From contig CM032123.1 of the NCBI GenBank assembly GCA_018894105.1, positions 23,971,744 through 24,035,743 of the forward strand: a stretch of 64,000 nt of DNA, read 5' to 3'. This document shows, one piece after another, positions 47,141-58,665 of this stretch. Position 1 is the first letter of the stretch; every line of letters starts with the position of its first letter. A program made the translations under genes and the position numbers. The notes beneath the pieces are model-generated. The model searched no databases and was not told the origin of the DNA. It worked only from the letters and a program-made list of their open reading frames with translations. This stretch comes from Jacaranda mimosifolia. Taxonomy: Eukaryota > Streptophyta > Magnoliopsida > Lamiales > Bignoniaceae.

Positions 47141-48190
47141 TGGGTTATTAATTTTATGATCCCTCAGAACAAAAAGTGTTTGTTTCAAGGAATGCCTACT
47201 TTTTGGAAAATAAATTTTTATTGGATAGAAAGGGCATGATCATTGAACTCGATGAAGTTCAACAAGATCAAAAAATCCCACAAGCAGTGGAAACAAATAA
47301 GATACAAGAGCCACACACAAAACATCTAAGAATGTCGGGTCGAATGAAGAAGTGACCCGAAAGGCTTGGATTCTTTCATGAGATAGGCCAATCGAATAGT
47401 TATTCGAAGACCTATGAAGAGGCTATGATGAGCATAGATTCGGGACGTTGGCTAGAAGCTATGAGATCCGAAACGGAGACTTTGGTAGATCCACCAAATA
47501 GAATAGTTCCCATTAGTTGCAAGTGGATCTATAACTGCAACCTTGGAGTAGATGAAGTAGTGGTGACTTATAAGGTGCGACTAGTGGCAAAGGGTTACAC
47601 TCAAAGACCCAGTATCGATTTCAAGGAAACCTTTTGACCAGTTGCAATGCCTAAGTCCATTCAGATTCTACTTGCCATAGCCTCATATTATAACTATAAG
47701 ATATGGCAAATAGATGTGAAAATAGCTTGCCTCAATGGAGACATTGAAGAAGAAATCTATATGGAGCAATCACAAGATTTTACATCCAAGTGGAGTGAGC
47801 AAAAGGTTTGCAAACTCCAGAGATCCATTTATTGACTCAAACAAGCATCCCAAAGTTGGAACATATGTTTTGACAGAACGGTCAAATTGTTTGGCTTTGT
47901 CAAAAATGTGTATGACCCATATGTGTATAAGAAGACTAGTGGGAGTTCAATACAGTTTATTATGCTTTATGTTGATGACATCCTTCTCATTGGGAATGAG
48001 GTAGGAATGTTAGAGTGTACTAAAACATGGTTATCTACACAATTCTCCATGAAGGATTTGGGAGAAGCATTCTACGTATTGGGAATACATATCTACAGAG
48101 ATAGATCTAAGAGGATGTTGGTGCTATCCCAAACCCCGTGCATTAAGAAGATACTAAAGAGGTTTAGTATGGAAGAATCCAAGAGCGGAT
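47141..48190 (+). pseudogene. copia reverse transcriptase and linker, copy E
   Basis: Linker 47200-47420. RT from about 47425 (SGRWLEAMRSE; 15 or so codons of the MDSMYSNKVW segment are missing). A stop at 47635 interrupts ETF-PVAMPK. The motif-A block is QIDVKIACLNGDIEEEIYME (47712-47766) and YVDD is at 47970-47981, followed by ILLIGNEVGMLECTKTWL. RT is nearly full length with three or four breaks. Confidence 0.9.
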
Positions 48191-48955
48191 AATCTTCCCA
48201 TAGGACACGACATTCGTCTCTCCAAGTCTAGGCCCCTAAGACGGATGAAGAGAGATATAGGATGTCCCATATACCTTATGCCTCCGCAATAGGTAGCATA
48301 ATGTATGCAGTTCAATGTACAAGACTGGATTTGGCACACTAGCTAAGCGTTACAAGTAGGTTCCAATGTAATCCCAGTGAGATTCACTAGATAATCATTA
48401 AAACAATCCTTAAGTACTTGAGAAGGACTAAGGACTTATTTTTAGTATACGACAATGGAGAATTGAAACTAGAGGGGTTTTTATATTCAAGTTTTCAATC
48501 TGATGTAGATGACCTAAACTCCACTTCTGAATTCATATTTTGCCTCAATGGCAACGCAGTGAGTTGAAAGAGTACCAAACAAGATACCACAATAGATTCT
48601 ATCACAAAGGCAAAATATATTGCTGCTTCAAAAGCTGCGAAGAAAGGTGTTTGGGTGAAAAACTTAATTAAATAGTTGAATGTATGTGTCGCATTATTGA
48701 GCTAGTAGTTGTCTTTTGTGACAACAACACGGCAGTAGCACAAGCCAAAGAGCCAAGATTTGATCAAAAATCTAAGCACATTTTGAGGCGATATCATTTA
48801 ATTTGGGAAATCATTGATAGAGGTGACATTCGAGTGGAAAAAGTTGCCTTAGAATAGAATATAGCAGATCCGCTGACCAAACCCATAACACAAAAGGTCT
48901 TTGAAGGACATCTTGAGAAGATGGGTCTCAAGGCTATGGGGCATTGGCTTTAGGG
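48191..48955 (+). pseudogene. copia RNase H, copy E
   Basis: Connection (HIPYASAIGSIMYAVQ pattern near 48268-48320) and RNase H with several stops. VSWK has its Trp as TGA near 48564. The C-terminus ending in ...FEGHLEKMGLKAMGHWL-stop is readable (48901-48951). Confidence 0.85.
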
Positions 48956-48967
48956 TAAGTAGGAGAT
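48956..48967 (+). promoter_or_regulatory. polypurine tract, copy E
   Basis: GTAAGTAGGAGA-T before TGTTGGAATAG; one G-to-A change from the family GTGGGAGA. Confidence 0.8.
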
Positions 48968-50336
48968 TGTTGGAATAGCGCCTGACAAGCTAATAGAATA
49001 GGCCTTGTAAAATATTTCCTTGTATAACAATCTTTATTGAATGATATTATTTACTTCACTCATATTTGGATGAAGCCTTTAGATCACTGATGACTATAGA
49101 ACTTGGTTCGGTGACCATGGAATAAGTCTTACACGATTGTGATCTTAAATCTTCCAAGTAAATAATAGGATCTTATGAGATAGGGCATCTAAGATTCGAA
49201 TATACTTGCACTAACGATGCATAAATTCAAGAGTTGGATATTGCTTCATTCTATGAGCAACCATATGAGATATGGGTGCATGTTAGTGGATGCTTACTAG
49301 AGAACAAGGCACTGAAACCCCATCGGAGAATCCACTATATAGCTGGAGCGGCAAGTTAGTAGTGGAAAGTTCTCCAGCTTGCACTAGTGCATATTATTAG
49401 TCATCTGACCTGAGGGTCCATGGTAGCCTTGTGTCTGGTCCTCATGCTTTGACTCTTCCTTGACCACTTAGTGGGCCTTTCAGGTTAAGGTTAGGTGTGA
49501 GCTACTTGGCATAGAGGTTTGTGAGATACAAGATGAAATCTGACTCCTTGCTTTTATGAAGGGTGAGTACATCTCCTATGTGTTCTACAATAATCGATTC
49601 TAGGAAATCTTTGCGAAAAGTGGTATGACAATTTGGAAAATAAGTTTTCTAAATGTGAGGTCATATAAAGGAATTGAACATTGAGAATAGAGACATAGTA
49701 TTGAAGCTATTAGGGAGCCAACAAATATCTTGCCCTGGGCCTCTTTGGGGAGATAGGAAACGGAACGACCGTACTTGCATGATATTCAAAAGTCACAAGT
49801 ACTTGAATTGAGCCAATTAGTTTAAAACGTGTTTTAAACTAAAATGAATACATGATATTCAAAAGTCACAAATAGTTGTGAGTCCATGTCAAATAAATGG
49901 TAGAACCTATTGGGTCACACAAAAAAGTCAATTAACCTCTTAGTTAATGGAACAATTTTCTAAGAGTTAGAGAATCACTCCTTGGTGATTGATTTTGAGG
50001 AACCAAATTGAAAGTCAATTTTTAGCTTGATTAATTTAAATGTTAAATTAATCGACTAATTTAAGGAGTTAAATTAGACCAATAATTGAGGAGTTAATTA
50101 TTTGTTTGACTTAAGAGTTAAGTCAAAGGTGAATTAATTAAATTAAAGTGTTTAACTTAATTAAAGATAAGAATACATTTTGGAGGGAAAATTCAAATGA
50201 AAGGTTCATTTGAATTAACATCTTAATTAATTTGAAATTAAATTTCAAACGCAATTAAAATGCACATGAAATTCAAATGAGATTTGAATTCAAATTTGTA
50301 ACCTTGGCACCCCGCTTGGCCACTCCCTTCTTGGAA

Positions 50337-50384
50337 GGTGTGATGCCACCTTGGCATCACACCATCCAATATCTATATATAGAT
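50337..50384 (+). promoter_or_regulatory. LTR dyad and TATA box, copy E
   Basis: GGTGTGATGCC (50337-50347) and GGCATCACACC (50353-50363) are perfect inverted arms around ACCTT; a TATA run (ATCTATATATAG) follows within 10 bp. Same arrangement as 62512-62556. Confidence 0.75.
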
Positions 50385-50415
50385 ATATATATATATAGAG
50401 AGAGAGAGGGGGGTC
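50385..50415. repeat. (AT)n(AG)n simple repeat
   Basis: ATATATATATAT run followed by AGAGAGAGAG and a G tract, just downstream of the TATA box of E's 3' LTR. Shorter AG runs occur at the same place in other LTRs (16740-16755, 28228-28236). Confidence 0.9.
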
Positions 50416-50957
50416 GGCCATGATGAAAAAAGATGTGAAGAATTGGATTCTTCGACAATTGTCTCCAAAACTCCATTTCCAAACATTAGTTCATGTGTTG
50501 AGGCTTCGTTCTCTTTTCTTCTCCTACATCAAAAATCAGCCCTCACGATTGATATTCTGCTCATTTTCTCTGGCTAAAAATGAGTGGAATTTGGAGGACC
50601 AATTGGTCTATGGATCACATCAATAGAGGTAAAGCATTTTGATTTGCTAGCTTTGGAGATCTACTGGAACAGAACAGCCACTTGTTGAATTTTTTTCAAG
50701 TGATCCAAATTGAGTTTTGTGATTTTTCAAGCATTCTAATTGAGGCAAAAGTTGTTGTTTCTCTGATGTGCCAGAGTCTATTAGAATCTAGATTGATGAA
50801 GTGTTCACCTTTGAGACCTTGGAAATTTTCTTTTTGAGGTAACACTCCAACCAAATCGGAATTCCTAGCATGATTAGATCCTTGATATACTATAAGCACT
50901 AGTTAATTTGAGCTTTTGAAGTTTTATTATTGAATCCTAGTGGCTTACTAACCTTCA

Positions 50958-53059
50958 AAAATATCTAGGCTGCATATGAAGCCAAGGATCTAAACATACC
51001 TTAGATTCAAATTTGGTATAAGGATTACCTTGATTTGCTCAAGATCAAAGGAAACTACGAATAAGACTTCAACTTCTTGAATTTGTCTCCTAGCAGCACA
51101 GCAGCTTCACGGTAACTTTTTCCCAACCAAACGAACTCAAAATTGAGTGAAACTAGGACCAAAAGATCATCAACATCTTGATGATTCCTTAGTAAAAAAT
51201 TTACCTCAAAACAGTTCCAACAAGACCTCCAATGGACATTCCAAAATTTCTGCCCAAAAAGAGGATCTCTGAAAGGCTAGCAATCCAATTGTTTTGCCTC
51301 TACAGATAAGATCCACACACCAATGCACAAACCAATTATTTTTAATGTTAGATGGAGAACAAAGAAGAGAAATGCAAGGATAAAGGCTTGATTTGGAGGT
51401 ATGGGATAAAGAAAAATATGAAGTTTCAACACATGAGACAACACATGCAACTTTGGAAGGGAAATGAGAGAATCTAACTATTAGATCTAGATTGCTTGCT
51501 TTTACATGTGTGTTGGCTGCCCCTTCCTATATCTGTATATAGGGGGAGGATGGTATGATGCCAAGGTGGCACCACACCTTCCTTAAGGTGGCGCCAACTA
51601 GCATGCAAGTGGCATGTGAATTTTGTGTGCATTTGAATTTTATTTGGAATCATCATTTCATCTCATGAAATGTCATGCAAATAAATTCTAATGCCACACC
51701 AAATGAACCCTTTATTTGAATTTTTCCTCCAAAATTAATTCTTCATTTTAATTAAATTAAACACTTTAATTTAATTAATTAATCTTTAACTTAACTCTTA
51801 AGTCAATTTGCTTAACTGCTTAAGCTAGTTATTATTAACTTGTTAAGTTAAATTAACCAATTGATAGTCAAGTGGCTCCAAATAATTAACTCCTTAATTA
51901 ATTGATCAAATTTAACTCCTTAAATTAATTGGATCAATTTAACAATTAAATTGATCAAGCCAAAAATGACCATAAATTATGTGAACTGAATACCTCCTAA
52001 AATCAATCATCAAGGAATGTTTCAAACTCTTAGAAAAAACCCCTTCATCAAATAGGATTTGCAACTGGCTCTTGTGTGTGACCCATTAAGTTCTACCATT
52101 CATTAGACATGGGCTCACAACTCTTTGTGACTTATAGAATATCAAATATTCACATTAGTTTAAACTCATTTAAACTAAGCGACCAACATCAAGCCAATGG
52201 AGCCCAACTAATTAGCCAACATGAATGCTTTTGAAGAACCATTATAGCTATATGTGTACCATGCAAATACGGTCTTTCCATTTTCTATCTCCCGAAAAAG
52301 GCCTAGAGCAAGATATTAGTCGGCTCCCTAATACCCTTGATACTATATTTCTATTCCTAATGTTTGATTTTGGTTTATGACATCATCTTTGGAAAACTCC
52401 CTTTCTAAATTGTCATACTGACTTGCACTAAGACTATTTGTAATTGATCATTATAGAATAAATAGGAGATGTACTCACCTTTCACAATAACGAGTAGTCA
52501 AATCCTATCTTGGATCTCACAAACATTCATGTCTAAGTAGCTTATACCCAAAATATGAGGACCTAAACACAAGGTTACCATAGATCCTCAGGTCAAACAA
52601 CTAATTATATACAGTAGTGTAAGCTGGAAAACTTGCCACTTCTGATTTGCCACTATGGCTATCTATTGGATTATCTAGACGAGCCTTCAGTGAACTTGTT
52701 CTCTAACATGCACCCATATCTCATACGGCTTGCTCATGAAAGGGAGCAATATCCAACTCTTAGATTTATGCATCTTAGTGCAAGTCTATCTGGATCTTAG
52801 ATGCCCTGTCTCATAAGATCCTACAACTTGGAAGATTTAAGATCACGATCATGCAAGACTTCTTTCATGATGCACCACCCAGTGTGTGATGAAGTCCCAT
52901 TGTCTTATGTGATCTAAGGGCTTCAACCAACTGCCAGTGAAGTAAATATAAGCATAAGATGAAGATGACTATTTAATGAATATCATTCAACCAAGATTGT
53001 ATCACGAGTAAAATAGTTTACATGCCAATCTAATTGGCTTGCAGGGTACTATTCCAACA
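50958..53059 (-). repeat. 5' LTR of copy B
   Basis: 2,102 bp ending GGTACTATTCCAACA. It lacks the terminal 45-50 bp at its U5 end, where E's 3' LTR abuts. Identified as B's 5' LTR because its right flank (TCTCA then TCTCGACTACTCC) continues the integrase sequence that stops at 16114, and because it shares diagnostic variants with B's 3' LTR. Confidence 0.75.
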
Positions 53060-53286
53060 TCTCATCTCGACTACTCCATTATGTTGGGGTGTGTCGGGTG
53101 GAGTCCATTGAGAGCGAATCCCATTCTTTTTTAGATAATCTAAGAATTCGGTACTTAAGTATTCTTCCCCTCGATCCAATCGAAGAGCTTTAATATTTTG
53201 TCCTAATTACTTTTCTACTTCATTCCTATACTCTTCAAACTTTTCAAAGGCTTCAGACTTGTACTTCATAACATACACATGTCCAA
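53060..53286 (-). pseudogene. copia integrase core fragment, copy C (far side of B)
   Basis: First five bases TCTCA are B's right target copy. The - strand encodes the VAERRN region (53065-53080), WTPP..., and upstream core sequence to the FGHVYLM region. Continues 15847-16114. Ends abruptly at 53286 inside the core. Confidence 0.8.
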
Positions 53287-53535
53287 AAATCTCCCTATCG
53301 ACTCCTAGCTTTCGCTTATAGATCCACTTGCAACCAATAGGAACTATTCCCTTTGGTGGATCTGCCAAAGTCTATACTTTGTTGGAGTACATGGAGTCCA
53401 TTTTGGATCTTGTGACATCCATGTTGGGTCTCATGGCATCAAGCCAATGTCCTGAGTCTATGTCCAACTTAGCTTCCTCGTAGGTCTTTAGATAACTGTC
53501 CGACTGGCCCGTCTCATGAAAAAATTCAAACCTTT
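53287..53535 (-). pseudogene. copia RT N-terminal fragment, copy J
   Basis: - strand RT N-part and linker end, with a short internal duplication (about 53400-53440, GACATCCATGTTGGGTCTCATGGCATC). In gene order RT should follow integrase; here reading the - strand gives RT N-part and then integrase core (53286), a permuted join. Interrupted on the right by solo LTR I. Confidence 0.8.
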
Positions 53536-55693
53536 TGTAGGTGTGTATGGCACTAGGATCTAAATATTTTCAAAAAACATCAATGTAATTAGCCTCTACA
53601 CATTCCCAAGGATTAATACATACATAGGAATTAGATTTAGAGAAGGGAACACCTTGGTGAAAATAGAAAATTCAAGGAGCAAGAAAAACTCTCTTCAACT
53701 GTTGAAGAAGTTTCTCACTGGCGCAGCAGAATTACCACTGTTGTCCCCTGGGTTGGATACAACACTCCAAAAATAAGCCAAAACAGAATGCCAAAAGGCC
53801 TCCCAAAACTCGGCCTAAGTGGCTATTAGAAACAACTTCTAACAAGAGCAAGAGCAACCAAATGGTTGGCCCCTAATGACATAGTCCACACACCATAGCT
53901 AAGAACTATTCTCTACAATGTGGCTGGAGATATTTGCAGAGAAAAGTGAAGAAGAGGGCTTAGAAAATGGAGGTGGAATGTGAAGGAGGTTGGAGAGAAT
54001 AATGAGATGCTAACAATTAGATGCCCACTATCTAAGTTTGTTTGGAGAATGAAAGACACCTAGCAATCTTGCACCAAGTGGTAGCCCCTCTATTCCTATA
54101 TCTATATACATGAATGGGTTGGTGTGTGGTCACACACTATCCTCAAGGAGAGGGTGCTAAGTGTCAATGCCTAGGTGGCCACTAACAATTAGTGTTAATG
54201 TGAATTTGAGTGTCATTTGGAATTTGCATTTCATCTAATGAAATGTCTTCTAAATGAATTCCAATTCCATCTTAAATGAGCCCTTCATTTAATAATATTC
54301 TCCAAAATAAACTCTCCAATTTAATTAAATTAAACACTTTAATTTAATTAATAATCCTTTGACTTAACTCTTTAAGCTAGTCAAAATTAATTTAACTCTT
54401 AAATAATTTGACCAATTGGTAGTTATGTGGCATCAATTAATTAACTCTTAATGAATTGATCTTAATTTAACTCTTAAATTAAACTGACCAATTAAACTCT
54501 TAAATTGATCAAGCCAAAAATGACTCCAATTTTCACCTCCTCCAAATTTGGTCATAAATTCTCTGACTCTTAGAAAATTCTTCTTCTTTCGGTAGGTCAT
54601 GCTATTGGCTTTTGTGTATGACCCATTAGGTTCTACCATTCATTGGACAAGGGCTCACAACTCCTTGTGACTTATGGAATATCAAATATTCATAATAGTT
54701 TAAACTCCTTTAAACTAAGCGACTCAATTCAATTAATCTCATTAATTGAAGATTGCCCAATCTCTATGATTGATGTCTAACCTTAAGCCCATTGAGCCCA
54801 ACTAATTGGCCAAAATAAATTCTCTTGAAGAACCATTCTAGCATTACTCGTACCATACAAATACGATCCTTCCGTCTCCTATCTCCTGGAAGAAGCCTAG
54901 GGCAAGATATTAGTCGGCTCCTCAATAGCCTCGATATTATGCTTGTATTGTCAATGTTTAATTCCCTTAGTGACCTCATATTTGGAAACACCTTTCGAAA
55001 TTATCACACCACCTTGCACAAATATTTCTTGGAATCGATCATTATGTAATGCATAGGAAATGCACTTGCCCTTCACAAAAGCGAGGAGTCAGATTTGATC
55101 TTGGATCTCACAAACCTCCATGCCTAGTAGCTCATGCCCAATCTTAACCCAAGTGACCAAGGAAAAGACAAAGCATAAGGACCAAAAACAAGGTTACCAT
55201 GGATCTTTAGGTCAAAGGACTAATAATATGCACTCGCGTAAGCTGGAGAACTTGCCACTACTAACTTGCCACTTCGAATATCTAGTGGATTCTCCTGACG
55301 AGTCTTCAGTACCTTGTTCTCTAACAAACACCCACTAACATGCATCTATATCTTATATGGGATTGCTCATGGAACGGAGTAACATCCAACCCTTAGATTT
55401 ATGCATCATTAATGCAAGTCTATCCGAATCTTAGATGCTCTGTCTCGTAAGATCCTATGACTTGAAAATTTTAAGATCATTATTGTGTAAGACTTATTCC
55501 ATGATCACCATCCAATGCGTGATCAAGTCCTGTAGTCTAATGTGATCAAAGGACATCATCCAAATGCTAATGAATTAAATAATGAGCATAACATGAAGAT
55601 GGCTATATAATGAATATCATTCAATCAAGATGGTCTTATAAGCAAATAGTTTTCAAGGCCAATGTAATTGGCTTGTGGGGCACTATTCCAACA
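53536..55693 (-). mobile_element. solo LTR I in copy J
   Basis: 2,158 bp, TGTAGGTGTGTATGG to CTATTCCAACA. Same subfamily as D (CATACACACCTxCA end). J's linker reads ...AAACCTTT on the left and resumes CTTTTTGGGTTGC on the right, giving CTTTT on both sides if the leading T of the LTR is shared, or CCTTT/CTTTT otherwise. No internal region, so a solo LTR. It has hairpin array remnants (54290-54510) and a TATA-like run near 54100. Confidence 0.8.
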
Positions 55694-56700
55694 CTTTTTG
55701 GGTTGCTTCTTGATCCGATCCTACCTTCTTAGAGGTTGTGTGTGAGACTCTTGTTGCTTGTTTGTTTCCACCACTTGTGGGATTTGATGATCATTTTGAA
55801 CTTCATCAAGTTCAACAACAATACCATTTCTATCTAATAGAAATTCATTTTCCAAAAAGTGGGCGTTCCTCGAAACAAGCATCTTTTATTCCAAGGATCA
55901 TAGAAGTAATAACCCAAGGACTCTATTGGGTATCCCACAAACTTGTGCAAAGTTGATCTACTGTCCAACTTGTTTTTCACTAACTATTTCACGTAGGTGG
56001 GAGACCCCTAAACCTTAAGGTAATGGTAAAAAGGTGCTTTGCCATACCACATCTCATGCGGCATCTTTAGCACCAACTTTGAGGGTACTAGGTTTAGTTG
56101 CCTCGCCGCCGTTGTTAAGGCGAATCCCCAAAAAGATATAGACACATTGAAAAAGCTTATCATGGAACGTACTATGTCTAACAAGGTATAGTTTCTCCTC
56201 TCGGCTACCCCATTATGTGAGGGTGTGCCGAGTGGAGTCCATTAAGAGAGAATCTCATTCTTCTTTAGATAATCCAATAATTCAGTACTTAAGTATTCTC
56301 CTCCTTTATCTGATCGAAAAGCTTTAATACTATGTCCTTTTGGCTTTTCCACTTTATTCCTATACTCTTTGAACTTTTCAAAAGCTTTGAACTTGTAGTT
56401 CATAAGATACACATGTTTGAACTGACTATAATCATCAGTGAAGGTGATGAAGTAAGAATGACCTCCTCTCACACTAACTCTTAATTGGCCACAAACATCC
56501 ATATGGATCAATTCCAAAGGACTTGTGGTTCGCTCCGTTTGTCCTACTAAGGGAGCCTTTGTCATTTTTTCCTTCAAACAAGATTCACAAGTAGGAAGGT
56601 CCTCAATGCTACTAACCTTTAGTGCTTTCATAGCTTCTAACTTGTTCATCCTATTTTTAGAAATATGGCCAAGTCTTGCATGCTAGAGAATGACATCTTC
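55694..56700 (-). pseudogene. copia integrase and linker, copy J (best preserved integrase)
   Basis: Linker at 55699-55860. Integrase core open at 56649-56242 (135 codons): zinc Cys pair TCESC, first Asp block HMDVCG, FTDDYSQF, second Asp block SDKGGEY. A stop follows near 56240; the catalytic Glu block VAERRN is encoded just downstream (56191-56208). All three DDE positions survive, but not in one frame. The pre-integrase His pair lies across 56650-56690, where a Trp or His codon is mutated (CATGCTAGAGAATG). Confidence 0.85.
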
Positions 56701-57657
56701 TTGGTTATCTAATTTTCTTTTACTTGATTGAATATTCATTAGTGAAAGTTGAGAATCAAATATGTATACCATTCTCTAATGCTTTCAATACCCTATTCGA
56801 TATAGAAAAATCATATCCTTTATTTTCAAGAATGGGAATTCAAACAATGTTCTGAACAAATTGGGGTACATAATAACAAGGATCTAATACAATGCAAGTA
56901 TTCCCTAAGTCTAACATGATTACACCTTGGAACATGGCGGCAACTTTTGCTCCATTTCTGAGATGGAGGATCATATCCCCTTCACGAAGATACTTTTTTC
57001 TTTCCATCTCCTGTAACAAATTACAAAGGTGAGAACCATATGCAGTATCAAATACCTATGAGGAAGAATTAGTCGTTACGTGCACTTCAATAAAGTGTAT
57101 ACTCTTCTTAAGGGTTGTAAGGTAAGCTTTGTAATTCTTTTTCTAATGTCTCTTTTCGCCATAATGGGAATAACTCGCATTGGTTTTAGTTCTTTCTACT
57201 TCTTTACTACCCCCGAACCCTTCAAGGACTGTATCCCTTTGGAGGAAGAACTCTTCTTTCTCTTAGCTCCCGTTCTAGGACCCCTAGGGCCCTTGGACTT
57301 AAAGGTAAAAGCAAGCATAAGAGGTTTATCCTTTTTCATTATCACCTCGGTGGCCACCAACATGTTCACCAATTCATTAATCGTAACCTCTTACTTCGAC
57401 ATATTAAAGTTCATAATGAATTGGTCGAATGATAGGGGTAATAACTGAAGGATCAAATCCACGTAGAGATCATTGTCTATGAGTCCAATCATTTTGGTGA
57501 GTCCAATTATTTTTAGCCCATGATCATGAATGCTTGAACTCTGAACCATCCCTGACCCAAAGAGCTCTCTAGACAAAGTGAACCTTTCGTGTCTAGTTTT
57601 TACATTAAACAACTCTTGTAGGTGTTAGTAGATCTCTCTTGCATGTTTCATATGCTC
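56701..57657 (-). pseudogene. copia Gag and protease, copy J, N-terminus deleted
   Basis: Pre-integrase/protease remnants (56700-57080) and gag C-part (57300-57612; open 57612-57391: TRHERFTLSRELFGSGM). Upstream gag, leader and U5 are absent: at 57657 it joins LTR interior directly. The join shows a few bases of microhomology (CATG/GGCT). Confidence 0.8.
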
Positions 57658-58665
57658 ATGGGCTTACAACTCCTTGTGACTTTTGAATATCATATATTCA
57701 TTTTAGTTTGAAACACTTTTAAACTAATCGACTCAATTCAATTAATCTCATTAATTGAAGATTACCCAATCTCCATGGTTGATGTTCAACCTCAAGCCTA
57801 TGGAGCCCAACTAATTTGCCAAAATAAATGTCTTGGAGAACCATTATAGCTCTACGCTTACCATGCAAATACGGTCCTTCCATCTCCTTTCTCCTGAAAG
57901 AGGCCTAGCAAAAGATATTTGTTGGCTCCCTAATAGTTTCGATATTATGTCTCTATTCCCAATGTTTGATTCCCTTGTGTGACGTTATCTTTGGAAAAAT
58001 CCTTTTCCAAATTGTTACACCACCTTGTGCAAGGATTTATTAGAATCGATCATTATAGAATACATAGGAGATGCACTCAGCCCTCGCAAAAGTGAGGAGT
58101 CGGACTCTCTCTTAGATCTCACAAACCTCTATGCCAATTAGCACATACCCAACCTTATCCTGAAAGACCCACAAGTGGTCAAGGAAAAGTCAAAGCATGA
58201 GGACCAAACACAAGGTTACCATCGATCCTTAGGTCAGAGGACTAATAATATGCACTAGCATAAGTTGGAGAACTTGTCACTACGGCTATCTAGTGAATTC
58301 TTCGATGGGCCTTTAATGCCTTGCTCTCTAACAAACACCCACTAACATGCACCCATATCTCATACGGTTGCTCATGGAACGGAGCAATATCCAACTCTTG
58401 GGTTTAGTCATCGTTAGGGCAAGTCTATTCAAATTTTAGATGCCCCATCTTGTAAGATCCTATGACTTGGAAGATTTAAGATCACGACCATGTGAAACTT
58501 ATTCCATGGTCATCTAATCAAGTCCTGCAGTCATCAATGATGTAAGGGCTTCATCCAAATACGAGTGAAGTAATAAAGAGCATAAGATGAAGATGGCCAT
58601 ACAAAGAATATCATTCAACCAAGATTGTTTTATAAGGAAATAGCTTTACATGGCCAATCTAATTA
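57658..58665 (-). repeat. LTR fragment K, probably copy J's 5' LTR
   Basis: About 1.0 kb of the first half of the LTR, reverse orientation, from the GGCTTACAACTCCTTGTGAC landmark to CCAATCTAATTA. It lacks the last 20 or so bases before the expected TTCCAACA end, where copy L begins. Confidence 0.8.

Larger units (their letters stand above)
31466..50957 (+). mobile_element. copia copy E, interrupted by copy D
   Basis: + strand order: 5' LTR remnant (31466-31840), primer site (31843-31855), leader part 1 (to 32620), [copy D with its CTCCT duplication], leader part 2 (42809-45170, with an internal duplication), gag, protease, integrase, RT, RNase H, polypurine tract and 3' LTR (48968-50957). 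The most complete gag-pol of the window, though with about ten frame breaks. Its right end abuts B's 5' LTR 45-50 bp inside that LTR. Confidence 0.8.
48968..50957 (+). repeat. 3' LTR of copy E
   Basis: 1,990 bp, TGTTGGAATAGCGCC to CTAACCTTCA. Internal deletions near 49790 and 50100 (three middle hairpins lost). It keeps a perfect 11-bp dyad (50337-50363) and TATA run (about 50371-50384), then an (AT)n(AG)n simple repeat. Confidence 0.9.
16115..53059 (-). mobile_element. copia copy B, split by nested insertions
   Basis: Order from right to left on the - strand: 5' LTR (50958-53059), leader (27687-26351), gag (from 26350), protease/integrase, RT, RNase H, polypurine tract (22796-22807) and 3' LTR (22795-22160 and 17729-16115). 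Both LTRs share variants absent from other copies (ACTAGGCT.CATATG near the U5 end). Inserted into the integrase gene of copy C with a TCTCC/TCTCA duplication. The distal leader, primer site and last 45-50 bp of the 5' LTR are deleted at the junctions with the + strand block 27688-50957. Confidence 0.75.
15713..58665 (-). mobile_element. oldest layer: chimeric copia copies C and J, split by nested insertions
   Basis: Inferred host of the nested stack. Pieces on the - strand: LTR start (15713-15846), integrase C-part (15847-16114), integrase core (53060-53286), then an abnormal join at 53286/53287 to RT N-part (53287-53531), linker/integrase/protease/gag (55699-57657) and a 5' LTR half (57658-58665). 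The 15847-16114 and 53060-53286 pieces form one continuous integrase sequence once B is removed, which is strong evidence for the C part. C and J may be two elements fused by recombination, since integrase sequence occurs in both. Confidence 0.6.

Noticed and set aside
45171..48955. Copy E as an active retrotransposon
   Set aside because: Multiple stops and frameshifts, a deleted zinc knuckle, altered protease and integrase sites, and an interrupted leader.
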